Assembly (NCBI GenBank): GCA_052390415.1
Contig: JBQTGY010000056.1
Span: forward strand, 1-64,000
Direction of reading: 5' to 3'
DNA: 64,000 bases
From: JANNWF01 sp052390415
GTDB lineage: Bacteria > Pseudomonadota > Gammaproteobacteria > Xanthomonadales > Xanthomonadaceae
Part shown: positions 27,818 to 35,397 of the stretch, piece after piece
Numbering within the stretch: position 1 is the stretch's first letter
How the letters are laid out: each line of letters starts with the position of its first letter
The notes under the pieces: model-generated
Databases searched by the model: none
What the model was told of the DNA's origin: nothing
Seen by the model: the letters and a program-made list of their open reading frames with translations, nothing else
Made by a program: the position numbers and the translations under genes

Positions 27818-28618
27818 CTACGGAAGCGCACGCTGGTTGCGGCCCCTCAACTGCGACACGGCTTGATCCAACCGCGCCAGTTCAGCCGCCAGATCAGCTT
27901 GCGCCTGTTTGGAAAGCGCGTTGTCGCCTTGCCTGTCGCGTGGGCCTGGCACCCAAGCAAACACCACCTGATTGCTGGATTTTGGCTGCGGCACACTGAC
28001 CATGGCGGCACCAAAGCGCTTGCGGATGCGTTGCAGGTGGCGATCCACATCCGCGCAAAACAGGTTGACCACCAGCACGCCGCCTTCGACCAAAGCCGCG
28101 TGGCAATCGTTGTAGAAGCGCTGTGAAGCCAGTGGCGCGGGAATGCCGGTTTCGTCGTAGCCATCGACCAGCAGCACGTCATAGCGGCGTCGGTGGCGAC
28201 GCAAGAACAAGGCACCATCGTCAAGAAACACACGAAAGCGGGCATCGTCCTTGGGCACGCGAAACGTATCGCGCAGAGCGATGACCTGCGGATTGATCTC
28301 GACCACATCGATCACCGCCGTCGGCAGATGGCGATGGCAATATTTGGCCAGCGAGCCGCCACCCAGACCAATCATCGCGATCCGTTCAGGATGGCCGACA
28401 AAGCGCACGAAGCCCATCATGCTGCGGGTGTAGCCGATCAGCAGCGCTTGCGGACGGAAGGTCCACATCCGGCTCTGCGCCTCGGTGGCGGTGAATTGCA
28501 ACGAGGTGTGCAACCACGAGCGTTTCACGACAGGCGCACGCAGCGCACTGGTCGCCGGGTCGGTGGGTGAGCGCCGATTGAATCGCTGTCGCAGCGACGA
28601 TATCCATGGGAATGCCAT
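27818..28618 (-). CDS. Spermidine synthase-like methyltransferase-fold protein
   Basis: This 266-residue Rossmann-fold protein resembles spermidine synthase: SRMWTFRPQALLIGYTRSMM, the nucleotide-binding IAMIGLGGGSLAKYCH, VIDVVEINPQVIALRD, FLDDGALFLRRHRRRYDVLL and VDGYDE. It may transfer an aminopropyl group to a polyamine or be a related enzyme of unknown substrate. The gate residues for putrescine binding are not clearly conserved, so I do not assign speE. The frame is open to 28687; MAFPWISS at 28618 is the likelier start. Confidence 0.8.
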   Translation of the reverse strand: MAFPWISSLRQRFNRRSPTDPATSALRAPVVKRSWLHTSLQFTATEAQSRMWTFRPQALLIGYTRSMMGFVRFVGHPERIAMIGLGGGSLAKYCHRHLPTAVIDVVEINPQVIALRDTFRVPKDDARFRVFLDDGALFLRRHRRRYDVLLVDGYDETGIPAPLASQRFYNDCHAALVEGGVLVVNLFCADVDRHLQRIRKRFGAAMVSVPQPKSSNQVVFAWVPGPRDRQGDNALSKQAQADLAAELARLDQAVSQLRGRNQRALP

Positions 28619-28726
28619 GCCACCATGATGCCAGCCAGCATCGTCAGCGTCGCGCTTGGCCAGCGGCCAAGGCGGCGATAACCGCACTCACACGCTAAAC
28701 TTCGCGCCCCCGAACGGACCAGCACC

Positions 28727-29497
28727 ATGACCGACTCCACCGCTGCTGCGCTCGCAACGCGCGCGCTTGCCAAGACCTGGTTCTATCCGTTCAAGCTGCC
28801 TTCGGGCGAGTTCACGCCCACCTACGATGGCGGTGCACTCGACCTGATTCACAGCACGCGCACGCAGATGCTGGATGCCGTGCTCACGAGGACATTCGGA
28901 ACCGATTGTTCGGCGCTCACCGCGGTCGACCTCGCCTGCCATCAAGGCTGGTTCTCCGCCCAATTGGCGCAACGTGGCTTGGCTCAGGTCACCGGCATCG
29001 ATGCGCGCCCTGAGCACATCGAAGATGCCAATCTGATCCGCGATTGCCTGCAACTTGGCAACTGGTCACTGCGCCAATCCGATGTGCACGATCCGGCCTT
29101 GCTTGAGCTCGGCCAACACGACGTGGTGTTGTGCCTGGGGCTGATCTATCACTTGGAGAATCCCGTCGGTGCGCTGCGCGTCGCGCGTGCCTTGTGCAAG
29201 CGCCTGTGTGTGGTCGAGACCCAAGTCGTGCCGGGCATGACCGGCTGGGTCGATTACGGCAGTTATCGCTTCGTGCGGCCGCTGAAGGGCAGCTTCGGCA
29301 TCATCGACGAAACCGGCGAAACCCACGGCCCTGAAGCTTCGACGACCGGCATTTGCCTGGTCCCCAGCGTCGAGGCGCTGATCTGGATCATGCATCGCAT
29401 CGGATTTTCCCGCGTTGAAGTCTTGCCCGTGCCCGCCGATGGCTATGAGCAACTGGTGCACAACAAGCGCGTGATGGTGGCGGGCTGGATTGACTGA
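28727..29497 (+). CDS. Class I SAM-dependent methyltransferase, CmoB/DUF1698-like
   Basis: This 256-residue protein has the SAM-binding motif TAVDLACHQGWFSAQLAQ, the acidic loop VTGIDARPEHIEDANLI and the CLGLIYHLENPVGALR segment that resembles tRNA U34 carboxymethyltransferase CmoB and DUF1698 proteins. It lacks the CmoB N-terminal domain, so the true substrate is unknown. It is divergent from the spermidine synthase-like gene and convergent with the GFA gene. Confidence 0.83.
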   Translation: MTDSTAAALATRALAKTWFYPFKLPSGEFTPTYDGGALDLIHSTRTQMLDAVLTRTFGTDCSALTAVDLACHQGWFSAQLAQRGLAQVTGIDARPEHIEDANLIRDCLQLGNWSLRQSDVHDPALLELGQHDVVLCLGLIYHLENPVGALRVARALCKRLCVVETQVVPGMTGWVDYGSYRFVRPLKGSFGIIDETGETHGPEASTTGICLVPSVEALIWIMHRIGFSRVEVLPVPADGYEQLVHNKRVMVAGWID

Positions 29498-29516
29498 TTG
29501 CAGTCGCCCGGGGCGC

Positions 29517-29897
29517 TCACGCCAAGTGCGCGATACCCGCCGCTTGTGCGTCCCAGTCGCCGCTGCCATCGAACGGCGTGACTACCAACTCGGCAATGCT
29601 GCCCGAATCCAAACAACGCACGTTGACGTCGATGCCGTCGGGGTGTGAGCGCGGCACGTAAAAACTCTTGACCCCGCAGTGCCGGCAAAACAGGTGCCGC
29701 GCCAGACCCGTGCCCCAGCGGTACTCGCTCAGGTCTGACTCGCCGTTGAGCAGGCGAAAATCCGTCTTCGCGACGATAAGGTGCAGGAAGCCGCTCTTGG
29801 CGCAGATCGAACAGTTGCAGTCCAAGGCTTCTATTCGAGCAGGGGCCTCCAACTCAAAACGCACCCGCCCGCAGTGACAGCCGCCGCGATGGATCAT
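29517..29897 (-). CDS. GFA-family (CENP-V domain) zinc protein
   Basis: This 126-residue protein has the two zinc sites of the glutathione-dependent formaldehyde-activating enzyme/CENP-V fold: CHCGRVRFEL at the start with DCNCSICAKSG, and LFCRHCGVKSFYVPRSHPDG later. Many such proteins are annotated as aldehyde-activating, but the function is usually unproven. It is convergent with the methyltransferase gene at 28.7 kb. Confidence 0.88.
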   Translation of the reverse strand: MIHRGGCHCGRVRFELEAPARIEALDCNCSICAKSGFLHLIVAKTDFRLLNGESDLSEYRWGTGLARHLFCRHCGVKSFYVPRSHPDGIDVNVRCLDSGSIAELVVTPFDGSGDWDAQAAGIAHLA

Positions 29898-29931
29898 GGT
29901 TCGCTTGCCGTACGAAAAGAGCGTGCCGAAA

Positions 29932-30333
29932 TCAAACCGGCGCCGGCGGCGGCAGCGTGGCGACTGTCGCTGGCGGCGCGGGCAAGACGCGCGACGCTGA
30001 GTTGCCCACGCGTACGATCAGCCACACCAGGCCGACCAGCAGCAGCACTGGCACGACCAGCGGAACCAGCCCGAGCACCACGGCCAACAAGCCGCCGATG
30101 ACCGCCAACGGCACGCCGACCAGCACGGTGAAGATGGCGCCGATCACCGCAATGCCGGCGGATGCCAGACCGGTGAAGAGGCCGAATGCGCCGGAGATGA
30201 GGCCACCAATCGCGCCTCCGACTCCGGCCACCAAACCGGCAGTCGCCTGCGTCGCCCACCACGGTGTCAGCACCGAACCGATGAGCATCAGGCCACCGAT
30301 GATCAGTACAAGAATGAGCAGGAAAGAAAACAT
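29932..30333 (-). CDS. Small Gly/Val/Leu-rich membrane protein
   Basis: This 133-residue protein is almost entirely hydrophobic: an N-terminal helix (MFSFLLILVLIIGGLMLIG), a Gly-rich middle (GLVAGVGGAIGGLISGAFGLF) and further helices (VIGAIFTVLVGVPLAVIGG and LGLVPLVVPVLLLVGLVWLI), ending in a Pro/Ala-rich tail. I count four likely membrane segments. The ATG at 30333 has GGGAGA before it. No known domain is recognised. The Gly-zipper-like segment is compatible with an oligomeric membrane protein. Confidence 0.75.
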   Translation of the reverse strand: MFSFLLILVLIIGGLMLIGSVLTPWWATQATAGLVAGVGGAIGGLISGAFGLFTGLASAGIAVIGAIFTVLVGVPLAVIGGLLAVVLGLVPLVVPVLLLVGLVWLIVRVGNSASRVLPAPPATVATLPPPAPV

Positions 30334-30545
30334 GGTCTGTCTCCCGGACAGTGGGGTGAAGGCCGTGAGCGGCATAGCCGCGACGGTGACGCCTGGTGAA
30401 TGTGACCAGTTCAGGTTAGTCCGATTGCCGTGATTGATTTAAAGCATGGGGCAGTTGTGGGAGCAACTGTCTTTTCGGTGCTCCAAAATTATTCATCTTG
30501 GGTTGGTCGGACCATGGCGTTGAGTCGGATCAGTAGCGAGGTAGA

Positions 30546-30602
30546 GTGCGTCTTGACGCACCGGCTTCGGTTCAAGCCAAGTGCTGGTGCGTCAAGACGC
30601 AC
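30546..30602. repeat. Inverted repeat of two palindromic arms
   Basis: A 17-bp arm GTGCGTCTTGACGCACC (30546-30562) pairs perfectly with 30586-30602 across a 23-bp loop. With one mismatch the pairing continues a few bases outward. Each arm is itself a palindrome (GTGCGTC, TT, GACGCAC). It lies in the 326-bp gap between the membrane-protein gene and the stop of rsmI. The structure resembles REP/BIME-type dispersed intergenic repeats. Confidence 0.75.
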
Positions 30603-30659
30603 CCTATGGCATGTTTGCGGGAGCGCGCCTGCATCCGCGTGCATCGAATTGCCTATCCC

Positions 30660-31514
30660 TCAGTCATCGCCACCACCATACAAGGCCTGCCTCGGCGCGC
30701 CGCTCAATTCGGCCGCAAGTCGCGCGGCTTTGGATGGCGGCAAGTCCTTACTCAAGCGCGCATATAACCGGCGGCCATTGGCCAATCTGGCGTCGGCGTC
30801 GTCCACCGCTCCGGCCACGATCAATACGAACTCGCCGCGGCGCTGATCTGGATCCGCGGCCAGCTTTGCCTGCAGCTCGGCAAATGATCCGTCCAGCACC
30901 GTCTCGAAGCGCTTGGTCAGCTCGCGTGCCAACACAGCGCGGCGCTCTGGACCCAGCTCGACCGCAAAGTCGGCCAGTGCGTCTTCGATGCGATGCGAAC
31001 TCTCGTAGAACACCAAGGTGCGCGGTTCGTTGGCGAGTTCGGCGACGCGGGCTCGACGCGCCGCCGATTTGGCCGGCAAAAAGCCTTCAAAGCAGAAACG
31101 ATCACTCGCCAATCCGGCCACCGAAAGCGCGGCGATGATGGCGCAAGGGCCCGGCACCGGGCTCACCCGAATGCCTGCGGCGCGCGCCGCGGCGACCAAC
31201 CGAAACCCCGGATCACTCACCAATGGCGTGCCGGCGTCACTGACCAGGGCCAGTGAATCGCCAGCCAGCAGGCGCGCCACCAGGGCGGCTGCCTGTGCCT
31301 CTTCGTTGTGTTCATGCAGCGCCAACAGCGGACGCTCGATGCCTGCCTGCACCAGTAATGGCCGGGTGTGGCGGGTGTCTTCGGCGCAGATTGCATCGAC
31401 GCTCTGCAAGGTCGTGACCGCGCGCGGCGACAAGTCCGCCAGATTGCCGATCGGCGTGGCTACGATGTGCAAGGTGCCGGCTGGAACGGGCGTTGGCTGG
31501 GTCACGCATTGCAC
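30660..31514 (-). CDS. rsmI: 16S rRNA 2'-O-ribose C1402 methyltransferase
   Basis: RsmI methylates the ribose of C1402 in the ribosomal decoding centre. The 284-residue protein has the tetrapyrrole-methylase fold with HIVATPIGNLADLSPRAV, AICAEDTRHTRPLL, LVSDAGTPLVSDPGF, SPVPGPCAIIAALSVAGL, FCFEGFLPAKSAARR and VFYESSHRI. It is divergent from lpoA, as in many gammaproteobacteria (rsmI, lpoA-yraN). Confidence 0.96.
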   Translation of the reverse strand: MQCVTQPTPVPAGTLHIVATPIGNLADLSPRAVTTLQSVDAICAEDTRHTRPLLVQAGIERPLLALHEHNEEAQAAALVARLLAGDSLALVSDAGTPLVSDPGFRLVAAARAAGIRVSPVPGPCAIIAALSVAGLASDRFCFEGFLPAKSAARRARVAELANEPRTLVFYESSHRIEDALADFAVELGPERRAVLARELTKRFETVLDGSFAELQAKLAADPDQRRGEFVLIVAGAVDDADARLANGRRLYARLSKDLPPSKAARLAAELSGAPRQALYGGGDD

Positions 31515-31582
31515 TCCATGGTCCCAGCCGGCGGCGGGCCTTCCGTTATGATCATGCCATCCGCTGCAATCAACGACTCTGC

Positions 31583-33355
31583 ATGAATGTGAACCCCCGC
31601 TTCGGTCGGCACTTCGGCCTGTTCTGTGCCTTCCTTGTCGCCGCCAGTTTGCTGGTCGGTTGCGTCAGCATGCCCAGCGGCGACAGCCAAGCGGGAGCGG
31701 CCGGCGAGGCCTTGTTCCGCGACGGCGATTTGCGCGCGGCGGCAGTGGCTTTTGTCGACGCTGCCAACAGCAATCGACGTGAGCGCAACGCCTTGCTGCT
31801 GCGTGCCGCCGAAGCATGGCGTGAGAACGGTGACCGCGACGCCGTGGCCAGCGTCATCGTGCAGATCGATGCGCGCAAATTGAGCGGTGATCAGCCGCTG
31901 CGCTACACCTTGCTGAAAGCGGAGTTGGCGTTGGATGCGGGCGACAGCGCCGGGGCGGCCGCGCTGCTCGACGCCGACCCCGGTCGCAGCAGCCGAGCCT
32001 TGCGCTCGCGCTATCACGAGCTGCGCGGTCGCGCGCTGGAGCCCAGCGACGCGTTTGTCGCCGCCGCCGAATTTGCACGCCTCGATGCGCTGGTGGATGG
32101 CGACGAACGCCGTGAAAACGCGAGGCGAGTGCGCGACGTTTTGGCCAAACTGTCCGACGGCCGGCTGACTACCCAGGCGGGCAAGCTCGCCTCCACTGAC
32201 CCGCTGCGGCCATTCGTTGCGCGCGCGATCAGTGCCCGCGGCTTGAGCCTGCCGGCGTCGCTGCGAGATGCCAATGTGCGTCGTTCGACGCCCGTGCGCG
32301 CGGCCGAGGGTGGACACATCGCCCTGCTGTTGCCACTCACCGGCCCACTGCGCGCCGCAGGCGTTCCGGTGCGGGATGGCTTTCTCGCCGCGAGATTCGC
32401 CAGCGGTGACCGGCCCACCGATGTGCGTGTCATGGACAGCGGCGACACCGCGGAATCAGCGGTCGCCGCGTACCAACGCGCGGTGGCCGATGGCGCCTCG
32501 CAGGTGGTCGGCCCGCTTACTCGCGAAGCGGTAACCGCGGTGCTTTCGGAGCGTGATTTGCCGGTGCCCGTACTCGCTCTCAACCGCGGCATCGGGCCAC
32601 TGCCTCCCGGACAGATGAGTTTTGCCTTGACGCCAGAGGACGAAGCGGCGGCGGTCGCACGGCTATTGAGCCAACGTGGACTGCTGCGGGTACTGGCGGT
32701 CACCGGCCAGGACGAACTGGCGCAACGAACTCTCGAAGCGTTCCGCGCCCGCCATGCGCAGTCCGAAGGGCAATTGGTCGCCGTCGCGACCCTGCCCGCC
32801 AGCGGCGTTGACTATCGCAGCGCCATTCGTGAGGCGCAAACCGGAGCCGGCCTGCCAACCGAATCGCCGCGTGACCTGACCCTGCCCTTTGATCCGGGCG
32901 TGGATGCGGTCTTCATTGCAGTGCGGCCTGAGCAGGCGCGTCTGCTGGTGCCGCAGTTGAAACTTGCCGGTCTGATCAACGTGCCGACCATCGGAACCTC
33001 GATGTTGCATGTGGTGGACGACAACTCGCGGCAGGACAGGGAGCTGGACGATGTCGAGTTCACCGAGTTGCCGTGGCTGCTGGCTGACCTGCCCGGCCTG
33101 CCGGCGCGTGGCAAGTTGCGCCTGCAACTGGAAACCGCTGGCGGCCCCTCTGCACGCCTGTTCGCGTTTGGCATGGACGCGTGGCGGTTGCTGAGCAACC
33201 AGCATCTGCTGATGGACGCGGATTTGCCGATGTCCTCGGCCACCGGCGAATTGAGCCTGGATGCTTTTGGCGAGGCGCGTAGTCAGCCGATCATCGCGCG
33301 CTTCAGCGGCGGGGTCGCACGCCCGGTGGACAGCGGCGGCTTGCTTCCGCAATAG
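31583..33355 (+). CDS. lpoA: Penicillin-binding protein activator LpoA-like lipoprotein
   Basis: This 590-residue lipoprotein has a signal peptide ending in LLVGC (Cys27). A helical N-terminal TPR-like half (about 35-230) is followed by a periplasmic-binding-protein-like half: HIALLLPLTGPLRAAGVPVR, VRVMDSGDTAESAVAAYQ, GASQVVGPLTREAVTAVL and DAVFIAVRPEQARLLVPQL. LpoA activates PBP1a from the outer membrane during peptidoglycan synthesis. The context (rsmI divergent, yraN downstream) supports the name. The frame is open upstream to 31493, but the lipobox fixes the start at 31583. Confidence 0.9.
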   Translation: MNVNPRFGRHFGLFCAFLVAASLLVGCVSMPSGDSQAGAAGEALFRDGDLRAAAVAFVDAANSNRRERNALLLRAAEAWRENGDRDAVASVIVQIDARKLSGDQPLRYTLLKAELALDAGDSAGAAALLDADPGRSSRALRSRYHELRGRALEPSDAFVAAAEFARLDALVDGDERRENARRVRDVLAKLSDGRLTTQAGKLASTDPLRPFVARAISARGLSLPASLRDANVRRSTPVRAAEGGHIALLLPLTGPLRAAGVPVRDGFLAARFASGDRPTDVRVMDSGDTAESAVAAYQRAVADGASQVVGPLTREAVTAVLSERDLPVPVLALNRGIGPLPPGQMSFALTPEDEAAAVARLLSQRGLLRVLAVTGQDELAQRTLEAFRARHAQSEGQLVAVATLPASGVDYRSAIREAQTGAGLPTESPRDLTLPFDPGVDAVFIAVRPEQARLLVPQLKLAGLINVPTIGTSMLHVVDDNSRQDRELDDVEFTELPWLLADLPGLPARGKLRLQLETAGGPSARLFAFGMDAWRLLSNQHLLMDADLPMSSATGELSLDAFGEARSQPIIARFSGGVARPVDSGGLLPQ

Positions 33356-33361
33356 ACCGCC

Positions 33362-33721
33362 TTGGACCGCCAAGCTGAAGGCAGCGTCCGCGAAGCCGAA
33401 GCCCGGCGCGTCCTTGAGCGCGCGGGCTTGAGCTTTCGCGCAGCCAATGTGCGCTTCCGCTTCGGCGAAATCGATCTGGTCATGAACGATGGAGAGGCCA
33501 TCGTGTTTGTCGAAGTGCGTTACCGCGAATCGCGTGCATTTGGCGGCGCCGCGGCCTCCGTCACGGTCAGCAAACAACGGCGATTGATCCGCGCCGCATC
33601 GGCATGGTTGGCCGCCAATCCGGCGCTGGCGCAGAGACCCTGTCGATTTGACGTGGTGGCCCTCGGCGGCGGTCCACCGGAATGGATCCGCGATGCGTTT
33701 CGGGTGGACGACGCGGCATGA
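33362..33721 (+). CDS. yraN: YraN-family (UPF0102) putative endonuclease-fold protein
   Basis: This 119-residue YraN protein has EAEARRVLERAGLSFRAANV, then FRFGEIDLVMNDGEAIVFVEVRYRE, the conserved Asp and Glu-x-(Lys/Arg) of the Holliday-junction-resolvase-like fold, then VSKQRRLIRAASAWL and FDVVAL. It starts with TTG 6 bp after lpoA and overlaps the FAD oxidase start (ATGA). The biochemical role is not established. Confidence 0.9.
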   Translation: MDRQAEGSVREAEARRVLERAGLSFRAANVRFRFGEIDLVMNDGEAIVFVEVRYRESRAFGGAAASVTVSKQRRLIRAASAWLAANPALAQRPCRFDVVALGGGPPEWIRDAFRVDDAA

Positions 33722-35115
33722 TGCAGCCGCTGCCCGCTGCGCTGTTGGCGCAACTGCGAGCTTGCCTTCCAACTACCACGTTGCTGACGGACGCTGCCAG
33801 CGCGCTGGCCTATGGCGTCGACAACTCTGCTTTCGTTGGCAGTGCGCAAGCGGTGGTGCTGCCGACCGAACACGCCGAAGTGGAAGCCACCATCGCTGCC
33901 TGCCACACGCACGGGGTCGCGGTGGTCGCCCGCGGCCGTGGCAGCAATACCACCGGGGCCAGCGTGCCGATCCATGGCGGCGTGGTGATCTCGTTCGAGC
34001 GCATGAATCGCATCATCGATATCGATGTGGGCAACCGCGTGGCGGTCGTTGAGCCGGGTGTATTGAATGGCGACTTGCAGCAGGCCCTGACCCCGCAGGG
34101 TTTTTTCTGGGCGCCGGATCCCACCTCGGCGCCTTGGTCAAGCATTGGCGGCAACCTCGCCTGCAACGCAGGCGGGCCGCGCGCGGTCAAGTACGGTGCC
34201 TGCCGGGATAACGTGCTGGCATTGCGAGCCGTCGATGGCCAAGGACGTGGGTTTCGTAGCGGCGCGGCAGTGACCAAGAACTCAAGTGGGCTGGATCTGG
34301 CGCGGCTCTTGGTCGGCAGCGAAGGCACCTTGGCCTTGATCACCGAAGCGACGCTGTTGTTGCGGCCGCTCCCCGAAGCACGGGTGGCGTTACGTGCGCT
34401 GTACGTCGATGTCGAAGCCGCCGCAGCGGCGGTCGCGCGGATCATGGCGCAGGCCGTCATACCCAGCGCATTGGAGTTCATGGATGCCGCTGCTTTGGAA
34501 CTGGTCCGTCAGCGTGGCGTCAGCCTGCCTGCTGCAGCCGGAGCCTTGTTGCTGATCGAAGCCGACGGTCGCAGTGACGCGCTTGCCGATGCCGGCGTCG
34601 CGATCAGCGCCGCTGTCCACGGGGAAGGCTTGCTGGAACTCACCATCGCCGCCGACGCCGCCGAACTGACGGCGTTGTGGGCCGCACGCAAGGCGCTGTC
34701 GCCCGCCCTCAAACAACTGGCGCCGGACAAGATCAACGAGGATGTCGTGGTCCCGGTCGCGCAGTTGCCGGCTCTGGTGAGTGCCATGCGCGCACTCGAG
34801 CGCCAGCATCCGCTGCGCATCGTGTGTTTCGGTCACGCAGGGAACGGCAATCTGCACGTGAATCTGATGTTTGATCGCCGGATTCCCGCACAGGCCGCGG
34901 CCGCTGACGTCTGTCTGGATGCACTGTTTGACCGCGTGCTTGCACTAGGCGGCTCGCTGTCGGGTGAACACGGCATCGGCATCACCAAGCGCGACTTCAT
35001 GGCGCGCGCGTTGGACCCCGTCACGTTGGATCTGCTGCAGGCGATCAAGCGTCAGTTCGATCCTTCGGGCATTCTCAATCCCGGCAAACTGCTGCCTGGG
35101 AGGCAGCCGTCATGA
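33718..35115 (+). CDS. FAD-binding oxidase, D-2-hydroxyacid dehydrogenase (GlcD-like)
   Basis: This protein of about 465 residues has a PCMH-type FAD domain (VVARGRGSNTTGASVPIHGG, DPTSAPWSSIGGNLACNAGG, KNSSGLDLARLLVGSEGTLALI) and the FAD-oxidase C-terminal domain (VCFGHAGNGNLHVNLMFD, LSGEHGIGITKRDFM, FDPSGILNPGKLLPG). It oxidises a D-2-hydroxyacid such as D-lactate or glycolate; the exact substrate is not readable. The start overlaps the yraN stop (ATG at 33718 or 33721). Its stop region leads into a 14-bp tandem repeat that links to the interrupted UDG-family gene, so the three genes were probably one transcript. Confidence 0.9.
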   Translation: MMQPLPAALLAQLRACLPTTTLLTDAASALAYGVDNSAFVGSAQAVVLPTEHAEVEATIAACHTHGVAVVARGRGSNTTGASVPIHGGVVISFERMNRIIDIDVGNRVAVVEPGVLNGDLQQALTPQGFFWAPDPTSAPWSSIGGNLACNAGGPRAVKYGACRDNVLALRAVDGQGRGFRSGAAVTKNSSGLDLARLLVGSEGTLALITEATLLLRPLPEARVALRALYVDVEAAAAAVARIMAQAVIPSALEFMDAAALELVRQRGVSLPAAAGALLLIEADGRSDALADAGVAISAAVHGEGLLELTIAADAAELTALWAARKALSPALKQLAPDKINEDVVVPVAQLPALVSAMRALERQHPLRIVCFGHAGNGNLHVNLMFDRRIPAQAAAADVCLDALFDRVLALGGSLSGEHGIGITKRDFMARALDPVTLDLLQAIKRQFDPSGILNPGKLLPGRQPS

Positions 35116-35137
35116 GCCTGCTGCCGCGAGACCGCGC

Positions 35138-35179
35138 CAATGAGCCTGCTTCAATGAGCCTGCTTCAATGAGCTTGCTT
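35138..35179 (+). repeat. 14-bp tandem repeat, three copies, upstream of the interrupted UDG gene
   Basis: The unit CAATGAGCCTGCTT occurs at 35138-35151, 35152-35165 and, with one change, 35166-35179, and runs into CAATGAACCT at the UDG start. Because 14 is not a multiple of three, each copy forms a five-codon frame ATG AGC CTG/TTG CTT CAA TGA whose stop overlaps the next ATG by ATGA. The last one overlaps the UDG start codon at 35182. Confidence 0.85.
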
Positions 35180-35181
35180 CA

Positions 35182-35397
35182 ATGAACCTCGAAAGCTTGC
35201 TGCGCGATATTCGCGCCTGCCGCCTCTGCGAAGCGCATTTGCCGCTGGGACCACGTCCAGTGTTGCGCGCCAGTGCCAGCGCCAAATTGCTGATCGTCGG
35301 TCAAGCGCCCGGCACCCGAGTGCATGAAAGTGGGATGTCGTACACTATTGTTGATGACAGCTCTCGCGTACTCCTACATCCGGTTTTCCTCGCCTGA
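35182..35397 (+). pseudogene. 5' fragment of uracil-DNA glycosylase-family gene, split by insertion
   Basis: The first 51 codons encode the N-terminus of a UDG-superfamily protein: MNLESLLRDIRACRLCEAHL, with an iron-sulfur-type CxxC, then KLLIVGQAPGTRVHESG. At 35332-35333 the gene is cut by the integrative element, and the frame continues into element sequence (MSYTIVDDSS...) before stopping at 35397. The rest of the native gene resumes at 39988 on the far side. Removing the element rejoins AGT GG with A ATC CCT TGG in frame (Ser-Gly-Ile-Pro-Trp). It is the remnant of the native start and keeps the native operon position. Confidence 0.88.
35319..35353. other. attL, left attachment site of the integrative element
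   Basis: The junction combines host UDG sequence (to AAAGT), the shared core GG (35332-35333), and the element arm GATGTC-GTACACTATTGTTG (35334-35353). The last 14 bp are an imperfect reverse complement of the arm at the right end (39968-39981). The integrase ATG follows immediately at 35354. Confidence 0.82.
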
